From: Cordia subcordata
Lineage: Eukaryota; Streptophyta; Magnoliopsida; Boraginales; Cordiaceae
Direction of reading: 5' to 3'
DNA length: 64,000 bases
NCBI GenBank assembly: GCA_028554755.1
Contig: JAPTOF010000016.1
Span: 8,779,001-8,843,000 of the forward strand
The notes below the pieces were generated by a model that was given only the letters and a program-made list of their open reading frames with translations, was not told the DNA's origin and searched no databases. The first letter of the stretch is position 1; each line of letters opens with the position of its first letter. This document shows positions 33,868 through 47,600 of the stretch, piece by piece. Both the position numbers and the translations under genes were made by a program.

Positions 33868-36800
33868 ATGAGCACAGAAAGAAGTTGCAGAGAAGTGCTC
33901 AAGAATCTTTGTTGTAATAATGGGTGGTGTTATGGTGTTTTCTGGCGTTTTCATCAGGAACATTCTCTGTAAGTTGCTTCCCTCATACTTACTTCTCATT
34001 ATATATGCATGTATGATGATTCTACTTTTGTTCCATTTGCGCTAGGACATAATATTTTTCTTATTTACTGTCGAAATAAATTTGAGAATATCTTTTGAAT
34101 GATGGCTTTTGCTTAATATGCTTATTCGTTGCCAGATTGTTGACATTGCAAGATGCCTACCATGAGGATCAAAGTGGCGGTTTGATTGATGATATGCTTT
34201 TGCAAGTTCACATGATTGGTGAAGGGTATGTTAAAATAATAAGATCAATGAAAATTTGCCTCAGGATTCAGAGCTTTATCAATTAAAATCATGGCATAAT
34301 ACAGGGTAATTGGCCGAGCAGCTTTCACCAAGAAACATGCATACATCTTCTCAGATATTCATTGCAGGAATCACACTCCACAAGCATTCACCCAAGACTG
34401 CAAGGTATTCTAGTTTAGGCTTGTTAATTCCTCAAATCATTTGTAGCAATGTATAACTATTTGCTAATTGGTTGTTTTATTTGTTATTTTTACAGGATGA
34501 TTCTGAGTTTTATGGCCAATTCTCCTCTGGCATAAAGGTACCCTGCTGCTTGTTTTTGTTTCATACACTTCCGATTCAAGATTTTGTATATTGTGTATCT
34601 GTAATAACCTGATTGGTCATTCATGGCACTTATGGTGCTGCTCTATCTGTGAAGTTCAATTTGTCAAATGAAAACTCAAATTACATTTTGCAGACAATTG
34701 CTGTAATCCCTTTGGAACCCCTCGGAGTTGTGCAATTCGGATCCTTTCAGAAGGTTAGTACTAAATCGCAGGAGATCACCTTCATGCAAAATCTGTTGGA
34801 ATGTCTTTACTCAATTCACATAGGTTAGCTTTCCATAAATAATCTAGGATAGAACAGCCTAATTTGTGATATGGTGTCACTTTTTTACCATTTGAAGTTG
34901 ATATGGGTAACAGATCTGCAGTTCATCACAAGCACATAGAACCTGCTCTCAAATTAACTAACTGGGTTTGGATTTTCTCTTTACTCATTTTCATTGTTAA
35001 TGTGTTTGGTTTGCGCAACCTTCCTTAATTGAATGCCTTGAGAATTTGATTATGTTCGTGCACATTTCCAGCAAATTTTACTATTCCCCAAACTGAACAC
35101 AAGTAAAATGTCAATATAATAACAACTTTCTGTTGCTGCAGCTTCCAGAGGCGATGGAATTTGTACATCAAACAAGAGAGGTTTTTCGAGGGGTGGGAAA
35201 GAGGGAAGGGCTTCTTTTGACAGAAACTGCATTTTCATCTTCACATAGTGAAATTTTTGGTTGTGGGGACTCGTTTGCTTCTCTGCTATCAGCTGAGAAT
35301 CCACATATTGCAAATTCTAGATATTCATATGGAACTGGAGAAGAAGATTTGATAGAAACAACTTGTTCTTTCACAAATCTCGTTGCTTCAAATTCAGACC
35401 ATCAGATGATTGACCCCTTTGAATTTCAGGTCGATTTTAATGGTTATATACCGAATATCCAACCACAAGAGTCATTTCCGAAGTTTGGGAGCTATTTGAA
35501 TTATAGTATTTCAGGAAGCTGTTCCGGCAATACTTCCCAAGGTCTGTTCTTGAGAACACCAAGCGGCAGGACAAGTTGTAGTGACACAACAAAGACTGGA
35601 CAAAAGAGCTCACTCTCTCAGTTCTGCTCCAAAGACTTCTTTAGGGATGAGGATTCTACTCTATTGCCATATTCAGGTGAAATTAAACATCAGGGACCCA
35701 CTAGCTTATGGACATTTGAGGATTTCTTCCAAGAAAATGATATTGCACCCGCACTTTCTAAATCTTGTCCCCTAGATAACTTTTCCCTGTTGCTACCTAC
35801 AATGCCATATCAAAGCAGTGACTTGATTTCTACAATGATCAATTATCACCTCTCACATGAAACAGGTTCCACTTCAATATCATCATATTTAAATGGACAC
35901 AGTCATTCTTGTGATTCCATGCAAAGTTCCATCACCAATGTGTTTAGCTGTGTTGAGATGGAGAAATGTATGGACGTATCTGGCAGTGGCAAATCTTTTG
36001 ACAGTTTTGAAGTAGATCCTGGTTATAAAAAGTCAGGTCAGTTGGATGCTTGTACAAATAAGTCAAAATACATCTCAGGCGCTTCAAATAAGTTATTTTC
36101 GAGCTTAGGAATCAACCAGCTTATGGATGATATTACCAGTAGCTCCTGTTCTGTTGTCAGATCAAGTATTGAGTATCAATTATCATCAGCAACCAAACGA
36201 AGGAAAATTGAGAATTCCTTGCAGAGTGGTGACCACATGAAATTAACAGGGCTTTCAAATATAAGTTCTGAGCATCTGTTGTATAGATTGGAGAGGACAA
36301 ACAACCCTGGATCCAAGAGTGATGTCATTCAAAAATTGGAGTCAGGTTCATTGATTGGTGACAGCTCTAGTATCAATGCTTCAAGCAATGATTCACAATT
36401 CAAGCGGCATGAACTACCAGCAAAAACCCTGAAGAAAAAGGCTAAACCAGGTACTCATCCAAGGCCAAGAGATCGCCAGCAGATCCATGACCGTCTTTTG
36501 GAATTGAGAGAGCTCATCCCGAATGGTGAGAAGGTATGCAAAAACAAGAACGAAAATTATTAAAGAATGTTCAATCTTACTGAATTTGATTCAACCATGA
36601 AAGAGCGCAATTTTTTAAAATATCTAGTGCATCAAATTTCTGTATATACTTGAAACAAATGTAGCAGCAGATGCTGTAATTGCAAGATGGTGGTGGATTT
36701 TGATCTAGTCTTCCTTCATTACTGTGGCAGATGAGCATTGATTGCTTGTTGCATCGAACTATAAAGCACTTGTTTTTCCTGCGAAGTGTTGCTCAAAATG

Positions 36801-37673
36801 CAGAAAGAATTAAACAGATTGGTGAACCAAAGGTAAAAGGCTCCTCCATTCCGTTTTATCTCGGTCTTGAATATATAGTAAAATGGAACGCTCTTCGTCA
36901 TACTTTATTGGCCATTATTAACTCACCTTTTCTTTCATGCTTATCTGGATCAGCAGAGTTTGACACTCTTACAAGACATCCTAAGCAGTGGGGACTGTGG
37001 AGTGACATGGGCATGTGAAGTTGGGGATGAAACAACGGTTTGCCCACTGATAGTTGAGGACCTTAGTATCCCAGGCCTAATGTTCATAGAGGTAAAGGAA
37101 CAAGCAATTCATATAAATGTAAAATCTATATTTATGCCTGTATGTTCTATATTTATATCCTTGAAATCTTTTACTTGGAGATTGCTTTTCTGAAGTCATG
37201 TGAACCTCTTCAAATGATTATTTACTTATCTTGCAGATCAGATGTGATGAACAAGGTTCCTTCTCGGAGATAGTAGATATAATCAGAGGCTTTGGCTTGA
37301 CTATCTTGAAAGGAGAGATGGAGGCTTGTGAGGCTAAGATATGTGCACGCTTCATTGTTGCAGCTGAGGTAGAGACTGAAAAAAAGACACCTAATTTTAA
37401 ATTGTTTGCATGTTTCCTCTATTGAAACAAGTCTGTAATGCGATGCAGGGAAACAGGCAAGTAACAAGGCATCAGATCTTTTCTTCCCTCATTCGGCTAA
37501 TACAATTTACTGGCTCAAATGTTGAAAATACAACTGACCAGCTAAGTAATATGGTGAATCGAGGGCCGGTTCTATTCAACACATGTCAGAAGTCAGTTGT
37601 ACCCCTTCCTGTCCACATAGCTGAAACATTTCACTGCTCAAATTTAGGACAAGATACTGAAAAGAAGTGCTAG
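33868..37673 (+). CDS. bHLH157: LHW-family bHLH transcription factor (10 exons)
   Basis: Exons: 33868-33968, 34136-34225, 34305-34404, 34496-34537, 34694-34753, 35142-36533, 36731-36832, 36957-37091, 37237-37368, 37449-37673. All introns are GT-AG and phases agree, giving 792 residues. The N-terminal MYC-type domain has NNGWCYGVFWRFHQE, DDMLLQV, GEGVIGRAAF and IKTIAVIPLEPLGVVQFGS. A long serine-rich middle follows, then a basic stretch LKKKAKPGTHPRPRDR and a helix-loop-helix at about residues 567-617. That region lacks the His-Glu-Arg E-box triad, as in LONESOME HIGHWAY relatives. A C-terminal regulatory domain contains GVTWACEVG and GLTILKGEM. LHW proteins dimerise with TMO5-type bHLHs to drive vascular cell divisions. 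The closest paralogue is probably bHLH157 (LHL3), judged from memory. The family is sure, the paralogue less so. Confidence 0.9.
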
Positions 37674-39197
37674 TATGAAGGACCATATTGACAAAGAATG
37701 TTATCGGACACCTAACTTGGATAGGTGAAAAGGAATTCCAAGGATGGTAACTGTCTAACAATAATTAGAGGATGCAATTGGAATGACATACTATGCATAT
37801 AATTAGTAAGGCTTCTTAAGTTATTTCCTTTTTGATCCATTCTTTTGGCTGTATAGTTAGGACTTGGTGATACGTAGAGCATAGAATACGGGAATCTTTT
37901 GGTTGTAAGTGATGCAGTAGGCAGAAGGTACAGAGTAATGGTACTCAGTGTCTTCGCCCTAACTAATTTCCTATAGTTTTACTATGATAGTCTCGTACAC
38001 TAACCGACCAACCAGTTCGTATTACATTGGCTAACTGGTATATTCGATTTGATTTGCTTGGCCTTCTGCTGTTCATAAATTAAATGAAAATGATAGCAAT
38101 GCTACTTCTCTTTCACTGCTTTGTTGCTGATATGTAGTGAATTCCATTATCATTTTATTGGTGTAGTAAGCTTGTCAAGGATTTGTTTCAGTGTAGATGT
38201 CCCTTGGCATATAACTCAACAATTAGTTGGGATTAGCCTGTTTGTAATTTTCATACCATATACTTGAAATCAGTAAAAATTCTCTCTTATAGCTTAGATG
38301 ACAACATGTATTCGTCTAACCAGAAGGCATATGGTTCAGAGAAGTGATCACTCTATGCTGCAGCAGTGATATTTGTTATTTTCTGGTAGTGCTTTTCAAG
38401 CACCACAATGATGGATTCTGAAGATGATAATTCGTCACAGATGTAGAAATGGATCAGTTATCTGCTTGGATGGTATAAGTAGAATTCATGATTTTTGAGT
38501 ATTCCATTAAAAGTTTTTTATCACAAGGATTACAGCTGCAAAGCACCAGCAGTAGGTTAAGTGATTTTGATAACCGAAACTCTATTGGAATTGTGGAGGT
38601 TAAGTGATCTTTCCAACAGAATGCACCAAAAAGTTACAAAGGTACTTTCTAAGTATTCTTATAAGATTTGTTAAAGTTGCAAGTACTATCATCTTTATTT
38701 GCAAGTGGGAATCATATTTTCAGAGCAAGCTTTTGAAACAACCCCAACGGTTAGTAGTCTGAGCACGTATGCATGAAGCAAGTGATATCAGAAACATTAA
38801 ACATTATTTAAACAGAATGTGGAAAAGCAACTAATCTTTGATAATTGACTTGGCCTTTCAGATTGTTCACTGTGGAAAGGTTCCCTTACTTTTGAGATAA
38901 GTGCTCTCCAATTATGAATACAAAATTGGTGAGACCAAGCACAAGGCTCTAGATGAGCCCCCACCACAACTGTTTATAAAGAATATTTATAGGACATTTT
39001 ATTTCTTGACCTAACTTTACCCTTGATAACCTGAATGATGAGATAACAATTACTACAAAATTGTGGCCCCAGGAAGAAAAGCAGAAGACCATTTCTTCTG
39101 GATAACAAACAATTAAAGTGAATATTCCGAACTCTGAAGAAGCCATATCAAACTGACAAACTTTTGAGTATCCTTTGGAGAAGCTGTTGTAGATTTT
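37674..39197. other. 3' UTR of the bHLH gene and intergenic DNA
   Basis: No further exon is seen. The first few hundred bases probably hold the 3' UTR. The Gypsy LTR starts at about 39198. Confidence 0.5.
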
Positions 39198-39586
39198 TAA
39201 CGCATTGGATATTTGGATAACATAAACAAGAAAGTAGGAGAATTAAGGAGTTTAATTTCAATATCAAAATTAGTCAAGAAATCCCTAAGATAATAAATCC
39301 TAGGAGAAAGAATAAAATATTATTAAATAATTCTGAAACAAGTTATGCAACAATAAAAGCTTTCACCCCTGTATATAGTTTAAGAATCCAAAAGTAAATA
39401 GGAAACCAAATAGAAAACTAAAACTAAATAGGAAATTAAAACTAATTAGGAAACTAAAACTTCTACCAACCATTTCCATAACAAATAGGTAATAAACTAA
39501 TCGTAGGACTCAATAATAAATAACAAATCCTAAATCCTAACCAATTTTAATTACTAACTAAAATAATAAAACTCTGGGCTGAATTA
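39198..39586 (-). repeat. 3' LTR of the Gypsy element
   Basis: This copy matches the copy at 43216-43624 throughout, with scattered substitutions and the loss of one short aactaaaagtaaataggaa-type unit. The terminal TG of the minus-strand LTR has mutated (taattcag versus tgatgcag). Confidence 0.8.
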
Positions 39587-39599
39587 GTCTCCCTAGGTG

Positions 39600-42500
39600 C
39601 GAAAAGAACTCGTCCTCGAGTTTTCACCAGTATCGTCAACCAAATCACCATAATACGGAACAAGATGTTTGACATTGAAAACATCTGAAGTAGTAACATG
39701 ATTAGGAAGCTCTAAGCGATAAGCATTATCATTTATCTTCTCAACAATCTTACAAGATCCAATCTTCCGAGCTCTAAGCTTGTGGTACTCTCCAACAGAG
39801 TAACGATCACATGTCAAAATAGCCTACGCATAGTCTTCAACTTCAAACACATCATGTCGTCGTCGCTTTTGTTGCTTGACTATGATCTTATTAGTTGCTT
39901 TACTATCATTGCACATGCACCAACTTCCATTCTTCTTTGGAACTAACAATGCTGGAGTTGCACAAGGACTCATACTTTCATGAATATAACCTCTTTTTAA
40001 AAGTTTACTCACTTATCTATTCAATTCTTCTTGTTATTTTGGACTCATCCGATAGTGAGCTTTATTTGGCCAAACTTGCACTTGGAATTAAGTCTGTGGT
40101 TGCAAATATCTTAAGGGGGTTGAATTAAGATATTTTCTAATTTTCGTATTTAAAAAAAATTCACCAAAATATTAACAATTTCTTTCAAGCAAGGTATCAA
40201 ACACAAGATAAGCAATATAGGTAAATGAAAATAAATAGAGAGTGTAGAGTAGGAAGACAAACGATTTTAAGGTGGTTCGGCTATACCTACATTCACCGCC
40301 CAAGGATGCTCCCCTTAGGACTTCAACAATCTCTACTAAAGTGCTTATTCAAATCTTGGTGAAGTAAAAACTAAGTTTTACAACTCTTTGAAGCCAACAC
40401 TTCAAAGAACCCAAGAGTCTCACTCTTTAGGATTTTTCCACACTTTTTCAAGCTTTTATGGATGTCTCTCTCAAGATTTCTAAGCTTACAAAGTGTGTAT
40501 ACAATCAAGAAGAACAAGAAATGATGAAGAATATGTAATTTCTTCTTACAAGAGGATATAGCAATGAAAGACTCTTGAAAGCTCAAATATATTATAAGAA
40601 TAGCTCAGAATCTTTAGCAAAATGAAAGATGATTTAATTTTGCAAGACTTGATTGATTGTTTAATTGAGTTTTGAAGATGTATTTAAAGAGATTTTAATG
40701 CTAGGGTTTGGTAGGTGGAAGGAAAGAAAGAAGAAATGGCCAGAACGGTAATAAACGGCTAGTGCATTTATTACAGCATTTTGCTCAGCCGATTGACCGG
40801 TTGGGTCATCCAACACCCTTTTGGCCTTCTCTGATTTGGCTGGACGCCTTTGCCGGTCGACCGACTAGAGGGCCCGGCTTTTCTTCCTTTTCTCTATTCC
40901 TGTCGGGTGACCTCTCCGATTAGCTGGTCGACCGGCTGAGGGGTCAGGCTATCCCTGAGAACTTGAAGTAAAGCCAAAACCTTTAAAACACTTTCTAATC
41001 AAGTTTAATCAACTCTTCATTACTCTAAACACACTTAATATGTTTTGAAAATGATTTTGATGACTTAACAACATTTCAAAAAGCACATGCTTTCAAAATC
41101 ATTTTTGCTTTTATGAAATCTAGTGTGCATGATATTAAATTGATTAAATCATGGAAATAAAAGTTTTGAGCTAATGCTTGCAATACTACGCATTTCACAC
41201 GAAGAGCAAGAACGTCCAGTACCCTATATGACGTCTCTCCTCCTCCTTATGCCTTCTCATTTTCTTTTTCTTCAAATAATGCTTATTGCTCGTCTTCTTC
41301 CAATTTCCAAGCATCTATCTATTCGTCTTCATACTCAACTTCACAAGATGCTATTTAGTAAGGGGATAATACAAGTAGGATAGTATAAGTGCATATCGAA
41401 TTTTCATCATCAAAATTAATAAACAGTATTTAGCCAACAAAGTCAATACAGTGTTGTACATCTTGCATTGAAGGTAACCTTGGCGGTAGTTCATCAGGCA
41501 TGACATCAGTAAACTAATCAAGAATAGGTTGCACCTCATCTGGTATAGCACTAAGGGATGATATTTCCTTTCCAATCAAAGTGAAGGCAATTCTAGATTC
41601 CTCCAACTCTTCAGCAAATTTGGCCATAGAAAGAAAATTAATAGAATCGGATTTCTTTTGTTTTGACACATTCTCATATTTAGTAGGAATAGAATAATCT
41701 TCTTATTGTCTATATACAACATATAAGTATTTTTTCCACCATCATGTTTCATATTACGATCATATTGCTAAGATCTAACCAATAACATGTGACACACATC
41801 CATAACCACAATATCACAGAACACCTTATCAAAGTATTTATTACCAATAGAAAAAAAAAATGAGACATCATTTAGTAACAGGCATCTTACTCCCCTTTTT
41901 TGAACCATGCAAGCTTGTAAGCTAGAAGGTGTGGCTCTACTGGCAAATTTAGTTTGGAAACAGCCTCTTCAGATATGATATTTTCACAACTTCCACTATC
42001 AATGATAAGCTTAAACACTTTTCCACTAATAGTGCAAGTAGTGCAAAAAATGTTAATGCGTAGACAATCATCCACAGAATCTTTACAACTTTCATCATAA
42101 ATAGGCTCTTCTTATTCTTTTTCATTTTCTTGATCATCATTCTCCATCGACAAATTCTTTCCTTCTCGGATATTATTTTTTCTACACTCAGCGGATTTAT
42201 GATTAGGATCCTCACACTTGTAGCAACGATTTGCTAAACCACTACCTTGATTTCTATTATTAGGTGCTACATTAGTTGTTTGATTTATGAATTACTCCTT
42301 GGTGCACCTGTTTGTGTCTCACGGTTGTCAAAACCTCTTCCTTGACCTTGTTGATTTTGGTTTGTAAATTTGGTCATAAAATCACAATTATTTCTAGCCC
42401 GATTGTTGCCCCTGTTTTGATGTTTTTTTGGAACTAACACACGTTGGAACACTTCTAAAACAATTCAAAATTTGTGCAAAGCGAGTGTGTCTTGAATGTT

Positions 42501-43169
42501 TTGCTTGAGCCCACCAATATATCTTGCTACCAATTGTTCCTCATTCTCAAATAAGTCATTATGCTCTATTAATTAATAAAACTCTGTGTATTCATTAATA
42601 ATGCGGTTGCCTTAACGAAGGTTTTGCAACCTTTGATACATGGTTTGGACAAAATTGAAAGGTATAAAATTTTTGCGCAACTTCTTTTTCTTCTTTTCCC
42701 AATCTAAAATTTTTGGCTTTCCCTTTCTTTGGCGTGTTAAATTAAGTTGATCCCACCATGCAGATGCACACCCTCTCAATCTTAAAGCTACTAATTTCAC
42801 CTTTTTATTTTCAGGAACATCTTTAAAATCAAAGATCCTCTCAACTGCAGCTAACCAATCAATAAGTTCTTCTGCTTGAATTCCTTCATTGAATTTAGGG
42901 ATTTCAATTTTAAAACCTCCATCCCATTTTCATTCTTCCCATACATAAGACACATGTCGTTGTGTACGATTATGAAACGAGTTTTCAATTATTTCTTCCT
43001 TCGACTCATCATCATCACCATTATGAGTTGGAGTCTCAAGTTGTGCAAGGCGCTGAGTTAAGGCTTTAACTTGTTTTCTCAACTCTTGTATTTCTCCATC
43101 TCATTGTTGTTGATCAGGGAAAAGAACTTCAGCTGCTACAACACGATCTCTTCCTCTCTTTGGAGGCAT
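39600..43169 (-). pseudogene. broken Gypsy gag-pol with a large internal deletion
   Basis: Gag opens with ATG at 43169 (MPPKRGRDRV) and continues to LRLRGCASAWWDQL near 42750. The knuckle CYKCEDPNHKSAEC lies at 42181-42228. The aspartic protease site LIIDSGSCENIIS lies near 42000. DVMPDELPPRLPSMQDVQH lies near 41450. The reverse transcriptase start has [27 protein letters not shown] and NKI near 39900. From there the frame passes directly into [10 protein letters not shown] and then KLRARKIG with ELPNHV, the integrase C-terminal tail, so roughly 2 kb of pol is absent. Stops and frameshifts are frequent. Confidence 0.8.
40106..41177. mobile_element. unclassified ~1.1-kb insertion within the Gypsy element
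   Basis: Gypsy-derived sequence on both sides is separated by DNA containing ttaagggggttgaatt, aaggtggttcggctatac and tcgaccggctgagg. These words are familiar from a repeat common in plant genomes that I cannot place in a superfamily. Its flanks share ttgcaa (40100-40105 and 41178-41183), a possible target duplication. Gypsy similarity on the right is only firm from about 41435, so the true right border may lie further out. Confidence 0.4.
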
Positions 43170-43215
43170 CGTGAACTTGAGATTAGCTGAAGAAAAACTT
43201 TGCTCTGGTAGCCAA

Positions 43216-43624
43216 CTAACGCAACAGATATTTGGAGAACTTAAACAAGAAAGTAAGAGAATCAAGGAGCTCAATTTCAAGGCTGAAATTAGCCAAGAAA
43301 TCCCTAAGATAATAAACTCTAGGAGAGGAAATAAAATATTATTAAAAAATTTTGAAAAAAGTTATGTAACAATGGAAGATTTCACCTCTATATATAGGCT
43401 AAGAATCCAAAACTAAATAGGAAACTGAATAGGAAACTAAAAGTAAATAGGAATCTAAAACTAAATAGGAAATTAAAACTAATTAGAAAACTAAAACTTC
43501 TACCAATCCTTTCCATAATAAAATAGGCAATAAACTAATCCTAGGACTCAATAATAAATAACAAATCCTAAATCCTAACCAATTTTAATTACTAACTAAA
43601 ATAATAAAACTCTAGGCTGCATCA
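43216..43624 (-). repeat. 5' LTR of the Gypsy element
   Basis: On the minus strand it begins tgatgcagcctagag, and the primer-binding site (complement of 43202-43214) follows its end. Confidence 0.8.
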
Positions 43625-44004
43625 ATTTCCCATGTATTTTTCACTCTATTTTATAGTACCTACTAGCTAAACCAAGTCCACAAGGGTAGGCATTTAACCA
43701 TTTACCAATTACGAATATTGTTGATGGCTAAAGTATTAACCATATATGCACTACAAAAGGCACAAGAAATAGAAATTAACAGGTAAAGTAAAGAAAAAAG
43801 CTAGTGTTGCTAGCTAGTCTACAATGACTTCTTTTTTTTAAAAAAAAATTAGGATTATTTATATATAACTTGAAGAATTAATAAAGATTTCAATTAGTCA
43901 TCAAAAGAATTTCATTAGTTGAATTCAGGGTCATTGTATTATATTCAAAATTAACTACCACCATAACTATTGCATACTAATATCTACAAATTTAGAATAC
44001 TCTT

Positions 44005-44186
44005 TGTTAAGAGAGAGTTAGGTAGTATATTATATTTCTATTATAATAAGTCTTTATCCCATATCAGAAGAGATATAATATTTGTTACCTCTCATAATAT
44101 TATAAATAGAGCAGGCTAGTACTATAAAAAGGTACAAAGCCTTTAAACTTTTTCTCTCTATCCTTATGTCTTCTTCCTTTTCTTCA
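44005..44186 (+). repeat. 5' LTR of the full-length Copia element
   Basis: 182 bp, with a TATA-like tataaatagag near 44101 and a shared tail tctctctatccttatgtctt. Confidence 0.88.
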
Positions 44187-44244
44187 TGGTATCTAGAGTG
44201 AGGTCAACCCTAACCCTCATCTAAAATACTAACCCTAATCCTAA

Positions 44245-44292
<48 letters not shown>

Positions 44293-44679
44293 CCCACTAC
44301 CCAACCACCAACCACCAACCACCAACCATCACCAGTAGCTTTGTCGTGATCAAGCGACCTTGGTAGTGCCCTCCCTGTCGCCGGCAGATGTCCCATGCGC
44401 CGCCACGCACCATCACTAGAGCTCCGGCCGGCCACCATCTCACACCAAAATGGTCACGCCAACCTATCCATCTCAATTGTCCGATTGGTTTCGTGAAGTT
44501 CTTCCTCGGTCATGCCTTTTTATGACCAACAGTGAATTTGAGGTTTTAAAAAAAAACAGAGACAAAAAAAATGCAGAATTGATTTTTTCCTTTGCTTGAT
44601 CGTTGAATTAGCCTATGGGAGTACCATTGTTATAATGTAGGAGACTGCACATCCCATTCATCTTTTTTTTTTCTATTAT

Positions 44680-47600
44680 CATGGAATTTCACTCTACCAA
44701 GATAACAAAGACTCATGCTGAGTCATCAAGGACTCAAGTTGTTGCTACTTCATCAGTTGTTGTTCCCTCTTTTTCTAATACTCCCACTGTCACTATAATT
44801 ACGTTGAATGGCAAGAATTACTCATCATGATCTGTGGCTGTCAAAATTTGGTTTCTTGGACAAGGTTTAGAAGATCATCTATTCTCTAATTGCCTATCTG
44901 ATTTATCTACGGTTGATGCTTGTACCTGGCACCATGTCGATGCCCAGTTAGTGAGTTTGCTCTAGTAATCCATGGAGGATTCTATCTAAACATGCTTTTG
45001 GAATTGCCAAACCTACAAAGCTATCTAGACTTCTGTTAAAGTGCGATATTCTCATCAGGTTACTCGAGCGTTTGATGTTGTGTTTGATATGTTGCGTGCC
45101 CAGGAAGATTTGGAGTTGACAAATTATTACAGCCGATTTTATAATTCCATGATTGAATTTTGTGACCTTTTCTCATTTAGTACAGACCCCACAGTGATTG
45201 CACAACAATGGGATAATTTGTGCTTGATATTCTAGTTACACGAACTTAATCCTTGGTATGATGCTGTACATTCTCAGTTACTATCTAGCTCTACCTTGCC
45301 CACTCTAGATGATGCTTTTGCTCGAGTATAGCATGCTTATCCCCACTTTTTGACTTTTGGTTCACAAGACGATCAATTTGTTACAGGGGATGAATACTCT
45401 GAGTTCTTATATTTTAAGGCATCTAAACAAGCTATACATCCCTCGTGGACTACCTCTTTTGCCCAGACTAGCTCATCCACGGCTCTTTTAACTCGTACTA
45501 TGTCTGACCATGGACCTTGGATTCTTGATTCTGGTGCATCTGATCATATTTGTGGTAATGTCCGTTTACTCTCTAATTTTAGACTTGGTATGTTCTCAAA
45601 TGTCACACTTGCAGATGGGTCTTCTACCTCTGCTCGTAGAATTGGTATTGCACACCCCACATCTTCTATTCCCTTATCATCTTTTCTTTATCTTCCGAAA
45701 TTTCCTTTTAATGTTTTATCTATTAGTTAGCGTACCAAATTACTTCATTGTTCTGTAACATTCACCGCTGACTCTGTGTCAATCCAGGATCTGAAGACAG
45801 GTGCGAAGATTGGTACTGGGTGTGAAGAGCAAGGACTGTATTATCTCGATATCCCTCAATCTAATACTTGTGTTGTTGCCTTCTCACCAGAACAAGTCCA
45901 CTCTCGTCTCGGTCATCCTTTCCTGCCTAATCTCAAGAAAATGGTTCCTAGTTTAGCGTCAATCAAAAGAATTGTTTTATGAGTCCTGTCAGTTAGGCAA
46001 GCATAGTCGTAGTTTTTTCAGTAATCAAGTCAATAAACGGGTTGCTGCCCCCTTTTACTCTTGTTCACTTTGATATTTAGGGTCCTTGTCGAACTACCTC
46101 TAAATTTGGGTTTCGTTATTTTGTTACGTTTATAGATGATTATTCTCGTATGATATGGTTGTTTTTAATGAAAGAACGTTCTAAACTATTTTCTATTTTT
46201 ACGTTGTTTTATGCTGAAATTCGCACACAATTTGAGGTTTTCTATTCAGATTCTTCGAAGTGACAATGGGAAAGAATACTTTTCTTCTTCTTTTTCTTTG
46301 GTTCTATCTTCTCATGGTAGTCTTCACTAGTCATCTTGTTTGCATACTCCATAACAGAATGGGATGGCTAAGAGGAAGAATTGTCATCTTATTGAGATAG
46401 CTCGTACACTTTTTCTCCATAGACATGTACCTCTTTTTTTGGGATGATGCAGTCCTTACATCGTGTTATTTTATCAACCATATGCCATCATTGGTTTTAC
46501 ATGATCAGGTACTGTTCTCTATTTTAGATGTGTCTGCTTTGTCCACAATCTTTCCCCTAGGGTAGATAAGTTAGACCCTCGGTCTATCAAGTGTGTGTTT
46601 CTTGGATATTCTCGGCATCAAAAGGGTTACTGTTATTACTCTCTTGAGTTAAATTGATGGTTTGTGTCCGCTGATGTTACCTTCTTTGAACACACATCTT
46701 TTTTCCCTTCAACCACCACTTTTGATATCATGGTCAAGGCTTTACTGCTTCTGGTGCCTACCTTTGATGTGTCTTTGGCTCATTCTCGTGCTCCGAACCT
46801 CACCTCCACTCTAGGTTCTACTTCTCTATTGCCTCCTATTGCACGTCTAGATAGACCGGACCTATAAGTCTACTCACACTGTCCACGTCCATTGCCACCC
46901 GCCCCAGTATCATCTGACTCGCCGCTTCCAAATCTAGTTCCTACATAGTCATCTAATCTTGACCTACCCATTGCTCTTCGTAAATGTACTCGTTCTTGCA
47001 CCACTCGGAACCCTATATCTGACTTCATTTCTTATGCCTCTTTGTCACCTTCATATGTATCCTTTGTTGCTTCTTTTTCTTCTATTTCTGTTTCTAAGTC
47101 TGTCGCAAAGGCATCTGTTACCCTGGTTGGCGGGCTACTATGCTTGAGGAGATGTCTGCTTTATACCATGATGGGACTTGGAAGTTAGTCGATTTGCCAG
47201 CCAGCAAGTTCCTTGTTGATTGCTGATGGGTGTATCCAGTGAAGGTATCACCAGATGGTCAGGTAGATCACTTGAAGGTTTAGCTTGTGGCCAAGGGATA
47301 TATAGGTGTATGGACTTGATTATGGCGACACTTTTTCTCCCGTTGCTAAGATGTCTTCTGTTCGTATTTTTCTTTCCTTAGCAGCTATTCTTCATTAGCC
47401 ACTTCATCAGTTGGATATCAAGAATGCTTTTCTGAATGGTGATATCGATGAGGAAGTTTATATGGAGCAATCGCCAGGCTTTGTTGCTCAAGAGGAGTCT
47501 CAGAGAGTATGTCGTTTAAAGAAGGCTCTATATGGTCTCAAGCAATCTCCAAAGGCATGGTTTAGACTCTTCAATACTGCAGTTCTTGAATTTGGCATGA

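Larger units (their letters stand above)
39198..43624 (-). mobile_element. deleted Ty3/Gypsy retrotransposon, interrupted by another insertion
   Basis: Two direct LTR copies (39198-39586 and about 43216-43624) share long words such as gaaatccctaagataataaa and ggactcaataataaataaca. Read on the minus strand, the 5' LTR is followed by tggctaccagagc, a primer-binding site like tRNA-Met. After it come gag, a CCHC knuckle, protease, the start of reverse transcriptase and the end of integrase. Reverse transcriptase before integrase makes it Gypsy. Most of reverse transcriptase, RNase H and integrase is missing. Possible flanking duplication atttt/atttc (39193-39197, 43625-43629). Confidence 0.85.

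Noticed and set aside
35050..35374. Minus-strand ORFs overlapping the bHLH gene
   Set aside because: Shadows of the large exon 6, whose plus-strand frame carries the family motifs.
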